Shown: positions 8,327-19,004, counted from the stretch's first letter. The stretch: DNA of 40,515 nt from an uncultured Ectothiorhodospiraceae bacterium (GCA_947258695.1 CAMYJG010000026.1:1-40515), one strand, 5' to 3'. Translations and numbers: made by a program. Notes: generated by a model from the sequence alone, not told the origin.

Positions 8327-9112
8327 CTAATTATCTTTAGATAATTCCATTATCCGTTTGTTAGATGAAACGATAGTCCGGGCCATGTCATGAATTAATT
8401 TTTGTACTGTATCTGGACGGGCCTTGAGTAAGCTTCGAAAGTTATTACTTTTGACAACTAAGGTTTCACAATAAGTTGTTGCAATAACGCTGGCATTACG
8501 TTTGGTGTTGGTTAATGCTGCAATTGCGCCAAATATTTCATCTTTATTTATTTTGCCAACTTCAGTGCCTTTGAGCATGACTTTCGTTGAACCAGTTAGC
8601 AAGGTAAAAACTTCGTCACCTTCTGTATTCTCTTTGATAATAACATCGCCTTCTTTATAAGTTCGAAACTCCGGATTAAATTCAACTTCTTGCTGGCTAA
8701 AATGACACATAAGCAGCTGAAAGCTTTGGTTAAAGCAGCTTAAATATTGATTAAAAGCCAGTAGCTTATCTTTATTATTGGATATTAAGTCAATAAATTG
8801 TTGACTATCATATTCATCAACAATAACGGCAAAATCACTTTCAAAGCATGTAGTTTTAGTTTCAAATAATCCATCCAGACCAATGAGATCACCATTTTCA
8901 TAATTAACGATTAGCTGCCCATTATAGGTTTCACTTATCATTCCACTTTTTACCCGGTAGATAGATTTTGCCTGGGGATCAATCGGGCTGCTTTTTTTTA
9001 TTTTTAGATCAGCCGTTTTAACCTGGCAGTCTTTTAACAGGGCAGGTATGAGTGACTGGCATGTTTGCCATAGCGTTTTACATTTATCTGGGATTTCAAG
9101 TTTATGATACAT
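8327..9112 (-). CDS. Tandem cyclic-nucleotide-binding-domain protein, no HTH
   Basis: A 261-residue protein with a clear C-terminal cNMP-binding (Crp/Fnr sensory) domain at about 148-250: YKEGDVIIKENTEGDEVFTLLTGSTKVM, a glycine-containing IFGAIAALTNTKRNASVIA stretch, and a closing long helix. The N-terminal half (about 40-130) looks like a second, degenerate copy (VKSGMISETY, ENGDLIGLDGLFE). There is no helix-turn-helix after the sensory domain, so it is not a Crp-type transcription factor; it may act by protein-protein contact. Whether it binds a nucleotide is unknown, because the canonical phosphate-binding Glu/Arg arrangement is only partly present. Confidence 0.8.
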   Translation of the reverse strand: MYHKLEIPDKCKTLWQTCQSLIPALLKDCQVKTADLKIKKSSPIDPQAKSIYRVKSGMISETYNGQLIVNYENGDLIGLDGLFETKTTCFESDFAVIVDEYDSQQFIDLISNNKDKLLAFNQYLSCFNQSFQLLMCHFSQQEVEFNPEFRTYKEGDVIIKENTEGDEVFTLLTGSTKVMLKGTEVGKINKDEIFGAIAALTNTKRNASVIATTYCETLVVKSNNFRSLLKARPDTVQKLIHDMARTIVSSNKRIMELSKDN

Positions 9113-9133
9113 AACAATTATTTCGTTTTTATA

Positions 9134-9153
9134 TATAGTATAGTCATACTATA
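9134..9153. promoter_or_regulatory. 20-bp perfect inverted repeat before cNMP-domain gene
   Basis: TATAGTAT and ATACTATA are perfect arms around a four-base centre (AGTC), 22 bases upstream of the start codon at 9112. The arms also look like -10 elements on both strands, so this could be an operator over a promoter or simply A+T-rich promoter sequence. Confidence 0.35.
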
Positions 9154-9375
9154 AAACTATGATAAATGTAAGTGCTTTGTTGCAATATTTTGATCTGCAT
9201 ACCAATTTAAGTTCATATCGCATTATTTAGCATTAATAGTCATTGGCCCATAGATATAAGGACATGCAAGATAAGCAGGAATTTAGTATCACGCCCGCGA
9301 GCTAAATAGTGTTAAAATACTATGTTGAAAAGTAAGTGATAATGTCAGCTATTTAAAAAAAGGGTTCGGAGTAAT

Positions 9376-10140
9376 TTGCTTTTAAACAAGGCAAATATGT
9401 ATTTCGCAGTAAAGATTATGGATAACAAGCAAGATTCTCAATCATTGTATTGGGTCAAAGAGTCACTATTTGGAATTTGGTTTTTAAGCACCTATACCTG
9501 GATACAACGTGTTTTAAGGCGGGCAATAAAAGATCTTGTCAGGTTAATGCCTGATAAAAATAAAAAATATAATACCATTCTTGATATTGGTTATGGCCAT
9601 GGTCATTCTTTGTGGTTGTTAGAAGAATATTTTCATCCAGAAAAAATTATTGGTTTAGATGTTGATCCAGAGTCAAAAGTTCGCACCAAAGAAAATATTA
9701 AAAAATGCACATGCAAGGTCGAGCTTATTGAGTCAGATGCGGCGTATATTGATTTAGCCGATAACTCGGTTGATATGATATTTTGCCACCAGACTTTTCA
9801 TCACCTAATTCACCAGGATAAGGCCATCAAAGAGTTTTACCGGGTATTAAAGCCAGGTGGCGATCTACTGTTTGCCGAGTCATGTCGGCGCTACATCCAT
9901 TCTTTTATTATTAAATTATTATTCAGACATCCAATGTCAGTACAAAAAACCGATCTCGAATACATCGCCCTGATTGAAGATGCTGGCTTTATCGTTAAAC
10001 CCGAATCCGTATCCAGGCCATTTTTATGGTGGAGCTTACCTGATCTAGGTTTGTTGAGTTACTTTGGCTTAAAACAAAAAGAGATCGAAGGGCAACGTGA
10101 GGAAACTATGGTGAATTTAATTGCTCATAAACCTGCTTGA
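9376..10140 (+). CDS. Class I SAM-dependent methyltransferase
   Basis: A Rossmann-fold methyltransferase of the Methyltransf_11 type. Motif I is ILDIGYGHG, the acidic residue that contacts the SAM ribose is in IIGLDVDPE, and later strands read DMIFCHQTFHHL and FYRVLKPGGDLLFAES. The substrate is unknown: a UbiE/ArsM-like, lipid or small-molecule target are all compatible. Three starts are possible. TTG 9376 has GGAG only four bases upstream; ATG 9397 has a weak AAGG; ATG 9418 has none. The longest is given, but 9397 is about as likely. A terminator follows. Confidence 0.8.
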   Translation: MLLNKANMYFAVKIMDNKQDSQSLYWVKESLFGIWFLSTYTWIQRVLRRAIKDLVRLMPDKNKKYNTILDIGYGHGHSLWLLEEYFHPEKIIGLDVDPESKVRTKENIKKCTCKVELIESDAAYIDLADNSVDMIFCHQTFHHLIHQDKAIKEFYRVLKPGGDLLFAESCRRYIHSFIIKLLFRHPMSVQKTDLEYIALIEDAGFIVKPESVSRPFLWWSLPDLGLLSYFGLKQKEIEGQREETMVNLIAHKPA

Positions 10141-10206
10141 CAGAGATTAAGGATTACCCACTAACAAAATTAACAAGTAATACCTATGTTATTCATGGAG
10201 AACATT

Positions 10207-10230
10207 AGCCAGGCAACCTGGCTTTTAAAA
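10207..10230 (+). terminator. Terminator after methyltransferase gene
   Basis: AGCCAGG and CCTGGCT pair with a three-base loop and are followed by TTTT. Confidence 0.6.
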
Positions 10231-10252
10231 AAATCCCCGTTACGAGGATTTT

Positions 10253-10254
<2 letters not shown>
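10227..10254. terminator. Bidirectional terminator between convergent genes
   Basis: AAAAAATCC and GGATTTTTT form an A/T-flanked stem around a short G+C centre. It lies against the pgm stop codon and can serve that gene on the minus strand. Confidence 0.6.
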
Positions 10255-11908
<1,654 letters not shown>

Positions 11909-12003
11909 TTAAGATGATAAGCAGGTAAATAAAAATATCATTATAATGAATCATGTAATTCGATACTACTATAAACAGCACCTCAATCATGGAAGTTAAA
12001 AAA

Positions 12004-13563
12004 ATGAATAATAAAATGGATAAATATCTTGAGATTTCTGATGAGCCACTGGATGAAAATCGACCAAATCGGCTTTGTGTCAGTTTAAGTGATATCCACC
12101 TTACCGATGGCAGTGTTGGTTTACAAAACTTACGCCAGGCGACCTGGGATTCGTTTTACGCCTGTTTGGCTGAACGTTGTCGTCGTTACGATATTGAGGA
12201 GATGACCCTGGTGTTTGATGGTGACGTGGTCGATATGATTCGTACCGACAAGTGGGCCAGGAATAATATTTACCCATGGCAAAGAGACGAAAAAGATGAT
12301 TTCTCACGTATCGTAAATGAAATTATTGAAGCGATTGTTGATGACGAGCATAAAGAATTTTTTGAGTGGTTAAGGGCGCTACCCGGTAATTTAAAAAAAG
12401 ACACCAAGGTAAACGACGTCAAAGTACTCATTTTATTAGGCAATCATGATAAAGAATTATTTTGTGATCAAAAAGCATTAACTTATTTTTATGAAAAAGG
12501 ACTGGGGCAGAAGCTGGAAGATATCAATGAAGAAGACCGTCGTCGCATAGGGCGCATGTACGGCGATGAGAAAATGTTTGTTGATAAAACCACGGCACCT
12601 TATTTACCTTTTTACTATGGTGATCGCGGCTTTCGTTTTTTTACCACGCATGGCCAGTGGCGTGATGCAGACAATAGTCGAAATATCAAAGCAAGTTCTG
12701 GCTTACCCTCATGGTCAGTCAAAGATGGCTGGCAAAATGAAACCTGGCAGCAATTAAAGTTTTCTCCTTTTTTTGAGCCTTGTTTTGGTGATACGGTTGC
12801 CGCGGGTGTTTTATCGACTTTTATTTATAAAACAAAAGATGCTCTTGATCAGCATGGCTACCATGATGATCGCTTGATGAGTATCCTCGATGAACTGGAT
12901 TTATATCGTCCAACTTATAAAGCGCTGGTTCGTTTACTTGAAGAAACCAAATCAATGCGTGATAAAAAGTGTGATCATAAGGTCATTGATATTATTGAGG
13001 GAACTTTATACCAATGTGTAATTGAGTGGTTAAGTTGGGATTTCACTTATATCTCTTCACCCTGGTACAGGCGGATTGGTTTATGGCTGGTGAAGTTCGT
13101 ACTTAAGTTCTTAAAATTATTCAATATAGGCCTGGAGATCAAAGCCATTGCCTGGTTGATGAAGTTTATGGGGACGGTTATTCGCTTCAATCCATTTCGC
13201 AAACCAGGTGTTAGTTTCAAAACGATGAAAACATTTCCTGCCTTCTTGCCCTGTTATAAACACTATGGCTTCCAAATACATGGCGAAGGCCATACCCATC
13301 ACCCCTTACAAGAAGAAGTGAATTTTAATAGGAAAAAACCGAGTACTTATATTAATTTTGGCACCTGGCGTGACCAGATTGTTGGTAGAAAAAAATCCGG
13401 TTATCGCCGACGTAGTGTATTACGTGAATTTTATATTCTTGATTTAAAAGACACTACAAATGGTGCTGGGCGTTCATTTAATTATTTCAGCAATGACATT
13501 CTTGCCTGGAGTGATAAATCTGATGAATTCTCGCGTAAGGGCAGGCATCAGCCACATTTTTAA
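12004..13563 (+). CDS. Calcineurin-like metallophosphoesterase
   Basis: A roughly 519-residue protein with the binuclear metal-site motifs of the calcineurin-like phosphoesterase superfamily in order: SDIH (Asp30, His32), FDGDVVD (Asp74, Asp77), LLGNHD (Asn147, His148) and GEGHTHHP near residue 430. A long insertion with hydrophobic and aromatic residues (about 330-400, from the WYRRIGLWLV region) separates the core motifs from the last His motif and may touch the membrane. The substrate is unknown. ATG 12004 is preferred over ATG 11989 because GGAAG lies eight bases before it; the longer start would add five residues. The stop codon shares a TTAA palindrome with the convergent cytochrome gene. 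Confidence 0.85.
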   Translation: MNNKMDKYLEISDEPLDENRPNRLCVSLSDIHLTDGSVGLQNLRQATWDSFYACLAERCRRYDIEEMTLVFDGDVVDMIRTDKWARNNIYPWQRDEKDDFSRIVNEIIEAIVDDEHKEFFEWLRALPGNLKKDTKVNDVKVLILLGNHDKELFCDQKALTYFYEKGLGQKLEDINEEDRRRIGRMYGDEKMFVDKTTAPYLPFYYGDRGFRFFTTHGQWRDADNSRNIKASSGLPSWSVKDGWQNETWQQLKFSPFFEPCFGDTVAAGVLSTFIYKTKDALDQHGYHDDRLMSILDELDLYRPTYKALVRLLEETKSMRDKKCDHKVIDIIEGTLYQCVIEWLSWDFTYISSPWYRRIGLWLVKFVLKFLKLFNIGLEIKAIAWLMKFMGTVIRFNPFRKPGVSFKTMKTFPAFLPCYKHYGFQIHGEGHTHHPLQEEVNFNRKKPSTYINFGTWRDQIVGRKKSGYRRRSVLREFYILDLKDTTNGAGRSFNYFSNDILAWSDKSDEFSRKGRHQPHF

Positions 13564-16406
13564 TGATATGGATTGGCCTTATGCTTTTCTTTATGTGAAT
13601 TTATATCACCATCAAGTACACCATCATCATTTCTGTCTATACCCATTCGTATACCTGAGCCGGGGGGAGTACAAGTAAATGTAATTGTTTTGTTAGCAGA
13701 CTTTATAAGTTTTTTTAGGTTAACAGGTGGCTTTCTGGTGTTATCCGTTCTAAATTTACCATCATGGTAAAGAAAACCCCTTTCTCGTTTATTTTTTATT
13801 TTCTTAGCTATTAGATCACAATCACCTTTATCTGCTCGAGTCATTAACAATTGCAACTGTGTCCATTCTTTATTGCTGGAGCGTTTATTTATAGTTACCT
13901 GCTGTCCAACAACAGGTTTCATATTACTGGGAAAGGCCAGCATAAACTGTTCTGTTTGTTGGCGTTGTTTATCACCAGCTGGACCAATCTCAAAACCACC
14001 CAGGTTTGGGAATGGACCAGAGTCAGCATGTTGAAAAACAATAATCTTAAGAAAACGAAAGATGGTATCAATGCTGCCATCATGAAAAAAACCAAAACCA
14101 CGCACTTGATCACCGGTATGAGTATTATCAATACTAGGATCATCTGACTCAGGGATAATAAATCCCCCCGGTGTTTTACTCATACCAAACATGCCAACTT
14201 TCTGATACAAGTTACGTAAATGCGGGATTTTAAAAACCTGGGAACCAAGTTCAAAAGTTGCCCGTCCATCGGCACCATAGAAACCGGGTTTCTCCACACC
14301 AAACTCTGCATTACCATCTGGATCTGTGATGTGGCAGCCGACACAGGAATTAAACGGATCAGATAATCCAAATGCCGTAGATTTACCAAAAAAGAAATCA
14401 CTGCCAGCTTGTTGTTCTGTGTTTAAAGAGTTATCTAATGCACGAATTGGGTTGGGTGGATAGGTGAGCTCAAGCACAAAGTCGGTTAAGGCTTGCATAT
14501 CTTCAGCTGGTAGTGGAGCATGACGACCAATCAAATTAACGAATGAAGTGTTAAACTGGCGCAACGCTTCTTCTTCATTATAGACACCACTGTCAGGTTG
14601 TTCATTGGGTTCACCGATAAGTCCGGCAGTACGATCACCACGCCAATGTTGTGCACCATGGTTTGCCAGACCGCGCAGGCTTTGTGTTGTCATCGGGCCT
14701 TTCATTGGCCTGAAGTCTACGGGCACGTGGTCAAAACCAACCATAGCAGGGTGAACAACGAGAGGATTGGTATTTGTTGTTGTGCTTGCATCAGGATTAC
14801 CCAAATCCCAGCCGAGTGCATCATAGTCACCAAATACATGACAACTTGCACAAGCTGAATCACCGTGACTTGACGTATAACGCGCGTCATAAAGGAAGCG
14901 TCGCCCTTTAATGATATGTTCTGGTTCCGGGTTGTACATATTAATGTGAGCGACTTCTTTTCGTTTTGAAATATTAATTACCGATATCGAATTATCAAAA
15001 CGCGTTAAAACATATAAACGTTTATTTTTTTCATCTAACACGACGCCGCTAGGGCCACCACCTGAAAGTTCAATATGATTATTTTCATTCGGAGAGAAAG
15101 TATTATCTTCGAGTTTGCTGGTATCAAAGATGCCAATTTTACTTGAACCAAGAGCAGCAACATAAAGTGTTTTACCATTGCGGCTAATTGCCATATCAAC
15201 AGGGAAAGCAAGGCTGCGAGAATTTTCCGGGTTTGGTATAGCGTCACAACATGTACTGTAATCTATATGCTTATTGATATGTCGAGAAGTGACAGTACCA
15301 TTTTTTAATATAGTTATACGGCTTTGGTGTAAATTACCCCGTGTGCTACTGCCACTATAAATACCCGGGCCTTCAAAGCGTGTCTCATTTGCGGCATCGG
15401 TATTAGAGACATAAACGGTACCGGTGACAGGGTTTGTAATCATATTGAATATAGTACTGCCGACACCCTTGTATTCGGCACCTGAAATTTCTACAGGCGG
15501 ATTCGCAGTGGCATCAATCACAAAGACATCTTTATCGGGGAGTGAAAATTTCACATGTTCATCCCATATGCGCCCAAGCTCATCTCGCCAGTGTTGGCCA
15601 TCATGTTTAACGATTAACCCTGTTGTTGGCTGAGGTTCATTTTCTGCATTGGTAACGGGTGTCGGTAAGCCGCCATTGGCTATGACATTATGTTCGAAAA
15701 TAGTGGTTGTACGGTTGCCGCTATGAAAACCGGCAGCATAAACATGCTTACCATCGGCCGATACGGTTAATGCGCGTGGTGTATCTGCAAAGAGAGTAAT
15801 AATATTGAGCGGCGTGTCGTTGGAACGTGATTTAGTTGCGTCATATACCCATACATCGGCCCGTCCGACGCCGGGAGTCGTTAATTGTGGATCGGTGGAT
15901 AAATGTTGGCCGCGATGGGCGGTAGTAATGAATGCCCGTTTGTTATGATTATTTTGTTTGCCACCAGCAAACACGATATCTCTTGGTTCATCACCGACTT
16001 GTAATGTTTTTACCACATAACCCGGGGCATGGTTTTGCTTGCACGCTTTAGCAGAGATTTTAATAATACTGACGCTATCTGAAAGGTGATTCACAACCCA
16101 GACTTCTGAGGGTTTGTTTACTGCCACTGCAACGGGTTCGAGTCCGACGGAAATCGAGCCACAATGTTTTAGGCCGGATTTTTTTACTGCGAATACCTCC
16201 AGGCGGTTATCCGGTGTATTGGCCGCAAAAAGCAGTTGATTGTTTGCTGAGAGTGCTAATGGCCTGACCTGGCCAGATTCAAATAAGGTGTAAGAACGGT
16301 TGGATTCTGAGGCAAAACTATCAGGGATCATTGCAATACTGAGAATTGAGCTCAAGATTGCAAACACTGCAGTCAGCAGTGTGAAACTGGTACTTTGATT
16401 TCTCAT
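13560..16406 (-). CDS. Secreted beta-propeller / di-haem c-type cytochrome
   Basis: A 948-residue exported protein. The start is ATG 16406, preceded by AGGGAT; an upstream TTG is much weaker. A signal peptide covers about 1-33 (ending FASES). Residues about 35-480 are YVTN/lactonase-type beta-propeller repeats (for example RALTVSADGKHVYAAG, MAISRNGKTLYVAALG). The second half carries two haem-c sites, CASCH (Cys519-His523) and CVGCH (Cys688-His692), in a layout recalling di-haem cytochrome c peroxidases (MauG/CcpA superfamily). An acidic DRNDDGVLDGD loop close to the C-terminus looks like a calcium site. It probably performs periplasmic redox chemistry; the substrate is unknown. Cytochrome maturation genes are not in the window. 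Confidence 0.85.
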   Translation of the reverse strand: MRNQSTSFTLLTAVFAILSSILSIAMIPDSFASESNRSYTLFESGQVRPLALSANNQLLFAANTPDNRLEVFAVKKSGLKHCGSISVGLEPVAVAVNKPSEVWVVNHLSDSVSIIKISAKACKQNHAPGYVVKTLQVGDEPRDIVFAGGKQNNHNKRAFITTAHRGQHLSTDPQLTTPGVGRADVWVYDATKSRSNDTPLNIITLFADTPRALTVSADGKHVYAAGFHSGNRTTTIFEHNVIANGGLPTPVTNAENEPQPTTGLIVKHDGQHWRDELGRIWDEHVKFSLPDKDVFVIDATANPPVEISGAEYKGVGSTIFNMITNPVTGTVYVSNTDAANETRFEGPGIYSGSSTRGNLHQSRITILKNGTVTSRHINKHIDYSTCCDAIPNPENSRSLAFPVDMAISRNGKTLYVAALGSSKIGIFDTSKLEDNTFSPNENNHIELSGGGPSGVVLDEKNKRLYVLTRFDNSISVINISKRKEVAHINMYNPEPEHIIKGRRFLYDARYTSSHGDSACASCHVFGDYDALGWDLGNPDASTTTNTNPLVVHPAMVGFDHVPVDFRPMKGPMTTQSLRGLANHGAQHWRGDRTAGLIGEPNEQPDSGVYNEEEALRQFNTSFVNLIGRHAPLPAEDMQALTDFVLELTYPPNPIRALDNSLNTEQQAGSDFFFGKSTAFGLSDPFNSCVGCHITDPDGNAEFGVEKPGFYGADGRATFELGSQVFKIPHLRNLYQKVGMFGMSKTPGGFIIPESDDPSIDNTHTGDQVRGFGFFHDGSIDTIFRFLKIIVFQHADSGPFPNLGGFEIGPAGDKQRQQTEQFMLAFPSNMKPVVGQQVTINKRSSNKEWTQLQLLMTRADKGDCDLIAKKIKNKRERGFLYHDGKFRTDNTRKPPVNLKKLIKSANKTITFTCTPPGSGIRMGIDRNDDGVLDGDINSHKEKHKANPYH

Positions 16407-16561
16407 GAATATCCCTAAAAAACAAATAGTTAGATGACTATTTTTATTAAATATCAAATTAACGAAGCTAGTTCTGCTACCAGCAAAATACGTCTTATTT
16501 TTATATTTGATGGGTATTATCGGTCATACTTTTAAAAACTTTAATAAAAGTAAGTCATTTA

Positions 16562-16577
16562 TGTGAGAAAGATCATA
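16562..16577. promoter_or_regulatory. CRP-like binding site
   Basis: TGTGA-N6-TCATA matches the CRP consensus TGTGA-N6-TCACA at nine of ten informative bases. It lies about 156 bases before the cytochrome gene start on the minus strand. Promoter elements between are not clear, so its role is inferred. Confidence 0.4.
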
Positions 16578-16735
16578 AAAAGAGTGTGAGATTGAGAAGG
16601 ATTAAGCTCTTATATTAGTAAGTTCTAATATTTAGGTATGTTATTTACGGGGTGGCTAGGTCTGGCGACGACAGCTTGGTAATGTCAAATGCACAGAAAT
16701 GGTTAGTGAGAATTGTTTACGAGAGAAAAAGCGAA

Positions 16736-16783
16736 ACCCGGCAATGATGGCGAGTTATTTCAATTCCCATCACTGCCGGTAAA
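16736..16783 (-). terminator. Long hairpin terminator after Cys-rich gene
   Basis: On the minus strand CCGGCAGTGATGG pairs with CCATCATTGCCGG (one G-U pair) around a 16-base loop, followed by GTTTCGCTTTTT. The long stem ends the transcript of the Cys-rich mini-protein. Confidence 0.65.
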
Positions 16784-16790
16784 AAAACGA

Positions 16791-16982
16791 TTATTTTGCT
16801 TCCATATCCTGACCGCAACACATTGGGGATTTTACTTTACCATGTCCATCCGGGCATTCTGATACATGAACCGTTTCACCATCATCTGTTGTAATCGTAC
16901 TATGTACTAATTCTTTACCACATTTCCCACATGTCATTGTACCGATACTCATACCACATACATTACAGGTATATGCTGTCAT
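16791..16982 (-). CDS. Cys-rich zinc-ribbon-like mini-protein
   Basis: A 63-residue protein with seven Cys: CNVCG (Cys6, Cys9), CGKCG (Cys18, Cys21), Cys43 and a Cys55-Cys56 pair. Two CxxC knuckles spaced this way form a zinc ribbon or rubredoxin-like metal site in many small proteins. No signal peptide, so cytoplasmic. GAAGGAGA upstream supports the ATG. It has its own terminator and is divergent from the radical SAM gene. I do not recognise a named family. A role in metal or redox handling, or as an accessory to the neighbouring radical SAM enzyme, would be speculation. Confidence 0.75.
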   Translation of the reverse strand: MTAYTCNVCGMSIGTMTCGKCGKELVHSTITTDDGETVHVSECPDGHGKVKSPMCCGQDMEAK

Positions 16983-17156
16983 TGTTGTTCTCCTTCAATT
17001 TAGCAGGGATTTATTATTTTATAATTCCTATTATTGTAGTTCACTGTTAAAAATACTGCAGATAATATTTAGTTTCCAGACTTTATTAAGACTTTGTATC
17101 CATGTAACTACTGTGGTTTTAGCAATAAAGTGGCTCTATTTATCTTTGAATGAGCG

Positions 17157-17162
17157 TATAAT
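17157..17162 (+). promoter_or_regulatory. Candidate -10 element of radical SAM operon
   Basis: A perfect TATAAT lies 48 bases before the radical SAM start. No good -35 element is seen at 16-18 bases upstream, so an activator may be required if this promoter is used. Confidence 0.4.
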
Positions 17163-17210
17163 GACAGGCAGTTAATTATTCCCTTTAGCTTGAAAACTAA
17201 TTACTCGTAA

Positions 17211-19004
17211 ATGCAAATAAATACTCAAATTCCTGAACGTAATGGTGAGCATGGTGTTGCCGTGGTAAGTGGCGGCGGAAAAAATGCCAGTAAGGCCGAT
17301 CAAACAGCCTTGTTACCGGTTTACCTGGCAAGTATGCGTCAGCGATTTAAGAATGAAATTAATCGTCTAACAACCGGTCGTGCAATGTTTGAAATGCTGT
17401 CTGGCCGGGATGATGCAAGCGAACTTAGTTTCCCTATGAGTTATTTATATGCATGGCATTGGTTACGTCATAACGTGCATGCTAACTATATGGCCCAGGT
17501 TTTGGAAACATTCCGCGGTGCAAAATTTGGTTTTTTAATGGATTTGTTACTGAGTGAGTCAGCGGAACAATTCATTGAAGGCTATATACAGCATTGGCAA
17601 TCTACAACCAGCGGGCTTAAGCAAGAAACCGAGCTGCTTCAGTTATTAGCACTTCGCGATAATGATAATAAACAGCTGGCAGAAGATATTATTTCAATCT
17701 GGAAGTCACTTGGGTTATTTACCGAAAATTACATGCTGCAATTTAAGCAGGTGTCCCGTGATGAACGTGATCGTTACCAGGGTATGCTTGGTAAAGAAGA
17801 CTTACAACGACTGGCTTTAGTTGATGCCTTGCCTGACAGCACTGTTAATGCAGAACCGCCACGTTATAGTAAATTAGGTATTATTCCGGCAATGGGTTGT
17901 CCACAAACCTGCCGCCATTGTATGTTTACCTGGCGTCCACCACGTGGCAAAAATGAAAATCCTCAACAAGTTTTTGAATTGGTTAACCAGCATACTGATA
18001 GCGTGTTATTTACCGGTGGTGATTTAACCAAGCAGCTTGATTACTTTTATGATGCGATTAAATCAATGTCGCATATTAAAAATTTCGCGCTGTTATTAAA
18101 TGGTGATTTTGCGAATAGCGCCAAAGAAACCAACGAAGTGATGGGTAAGATGGCAGCTGCAATAAAACAACGGGATAAAAAATGGCCTAAAGCCAAAGTG
18201 TTGTTGCAAATTAGTTTTGATGAATTTCACCAGGAAGTTTATGTTGATAAGCGCGGTTTACTTGCTGAACGAATTCCGGTTGCTAAAATTGCAAACATAG
18301 TTGAAAGATATCCAAAATACGCTGGCCAGATACAGTTGGCATTACTGCATAAACAAACCAGTCTTAATTTCTCACATGATGTTTTGAATAAAGGTGTTGT
18401 TGCACGCCTGGCAGCTGAACTGGCTAAACGAGGCTATCAAATGCAGGTAATGGATATGCAAGCTTCTTCCCGTTTAAAAGTAAATCCTAAAACACCGGGA
18501 CAAAGAGATAAAATATTAAAAGATGTGACGTTTACTTTAGAAAAACATAAAAATGCACCGATATTATTAACCAGCTCAACCATTGATGGTTATGGCCGAG
18601 CTGCATTGCTGGACGAATGGGAAACGGTAAAAGAAAAAGATCTATTGCAACAGGTAATAACACAAGGCGCACCCGAGGGTGAGTCTTTTGATATCGATAT
18701 GATGCTGTGGTTTAACGGTTGGGTAACCTTGTTTAACGCGGTTCATATTTGTTTAGGTGATCATTATAAAGATGGCATGGATACCATTATGGCGAGACAA
18801 CGAAAAGATCCGTTATCTCATGCATTAAATAAAATGGATCGAGATATTCTAAAATTCTACGGCGAAATTCGCGATGATCTGGATGAACATATCGAAGCGG
18901 CAACAGGGCCTCATCATTTATTTCATGCACTGACAGAAGAATCCGAAGTGCGTTTGCATTTAACGCGTCGCTTAATAGAAGAAAACAAACTGGTTACACA
19001 CTAA
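17211..19004 (+). CDS. Radical SAM protein of unknown function
   Basis: A 597-residue protein. The 4Fe-4S cluster motif C230-x3-C234-x2-C237 (GCPQTCRHCMF) sits unusually far from the N-terminus, after about 220 residues of a helical domain. The core follows: FTGGD is the usual glycine-rich SAM contact, and LLLNGDF and LLQISFDEFHQEVY are barrel strands. The C-terminal part (about 490-597) contains WFNGWVTLFNAVHICLGDHY and a helical tail. No classic SPASM Cys cluster is visible. The ribosome binding site is poor. It precedes ytoQ by 23 bases with no terminator, so the two form an operon. The reaction and substrate are unknown. Confidence 0.88.
   Translation: MQINTQIPERNGEHGVAVVSGGGKNASKADQTALLPVYLASMRQRFKNEINRLTTGRAMFEMLSGRDDASELSFPMSYLYAWHWLRHNVHANYMAQVLETFRGAKFGFLMDLLLSESAEQFIEGYIQHWQSTTSGLKQETELLQLLALRDNDNKQLAEDIISIWKSLGLFTENYMLQFKQVSRDERDRYQGMLGKEDLQRLALVDALPDSTVNAEPPRYSKLGIIPAMGCPQTCRHCMFTWRPPRGKNENPQQVFELVNQHTDSVLFTGGDLTKQLDYFYDAIKSMSHIKNFALLLNGDFANSAKETNEVMGKMAAAIKQRDKKWPKAKVLLQISFDEFHQEVYVDKRGLLAERIPVAKIANIVERYPKYAGQIQLALLHKQTSLNFSHDVLNKGVVARLAAELAKRGYQMQVMDMQASSRLKVNPKTPGQRDKILKDVTFTLEKHKNAPILLTSSTIDGYGRAALLDEWETVKEKDLLQQVITQGAPEGESFDIDMMLWFNGWVTLFNAVHICLGDHYKDGMDTIMARQRKDPLSHALNKMDRDILKFYGEIRDDLDEHIEAATGPHHLFHALTEESEVRLHLTRRLIEENKLVTH

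Larger units (their letters stand above)
16407..16790. other. 384-base intergenic region
   Basis: This stretch separates the cytochrome gene from the Cys-rich gene, both on the minus strand. It holds a CRP-like site and a large terminator hairpin, listed separately. No convincing ORF is present; a 14-codon frame at 16638-16682 lacks a ribosome binding site. Confidence 0.6.

Noticed and set aside
13851-14147. A 98-codon plus-strand frame
   Set aside because: Antisense to the cytochrome gene; Asn/Lys-rich and repetitive, with no ribosome binding site.
16407-16457. TTG-initiated N-terminal extension of the cytochrome protein
   Set aside because: ATG 16406 has a Shine-Dalgarno sequence and gives a normal signal peptide.
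16638-16682. A 14-codon frame (MLFTGWLGLATTAW) that looks like a tiny membrane peptide
   Set aside because: There is no Shine-Dalgarno sequence and it sits in an intergenic region with no other support.
16640-16700. Possible riboswitch or small RNA in the G-rich stretch GGGGTGGCTAGG
   Set aside because: No conserved riboswitch core or convincing secondary structure could be recognised by eye.
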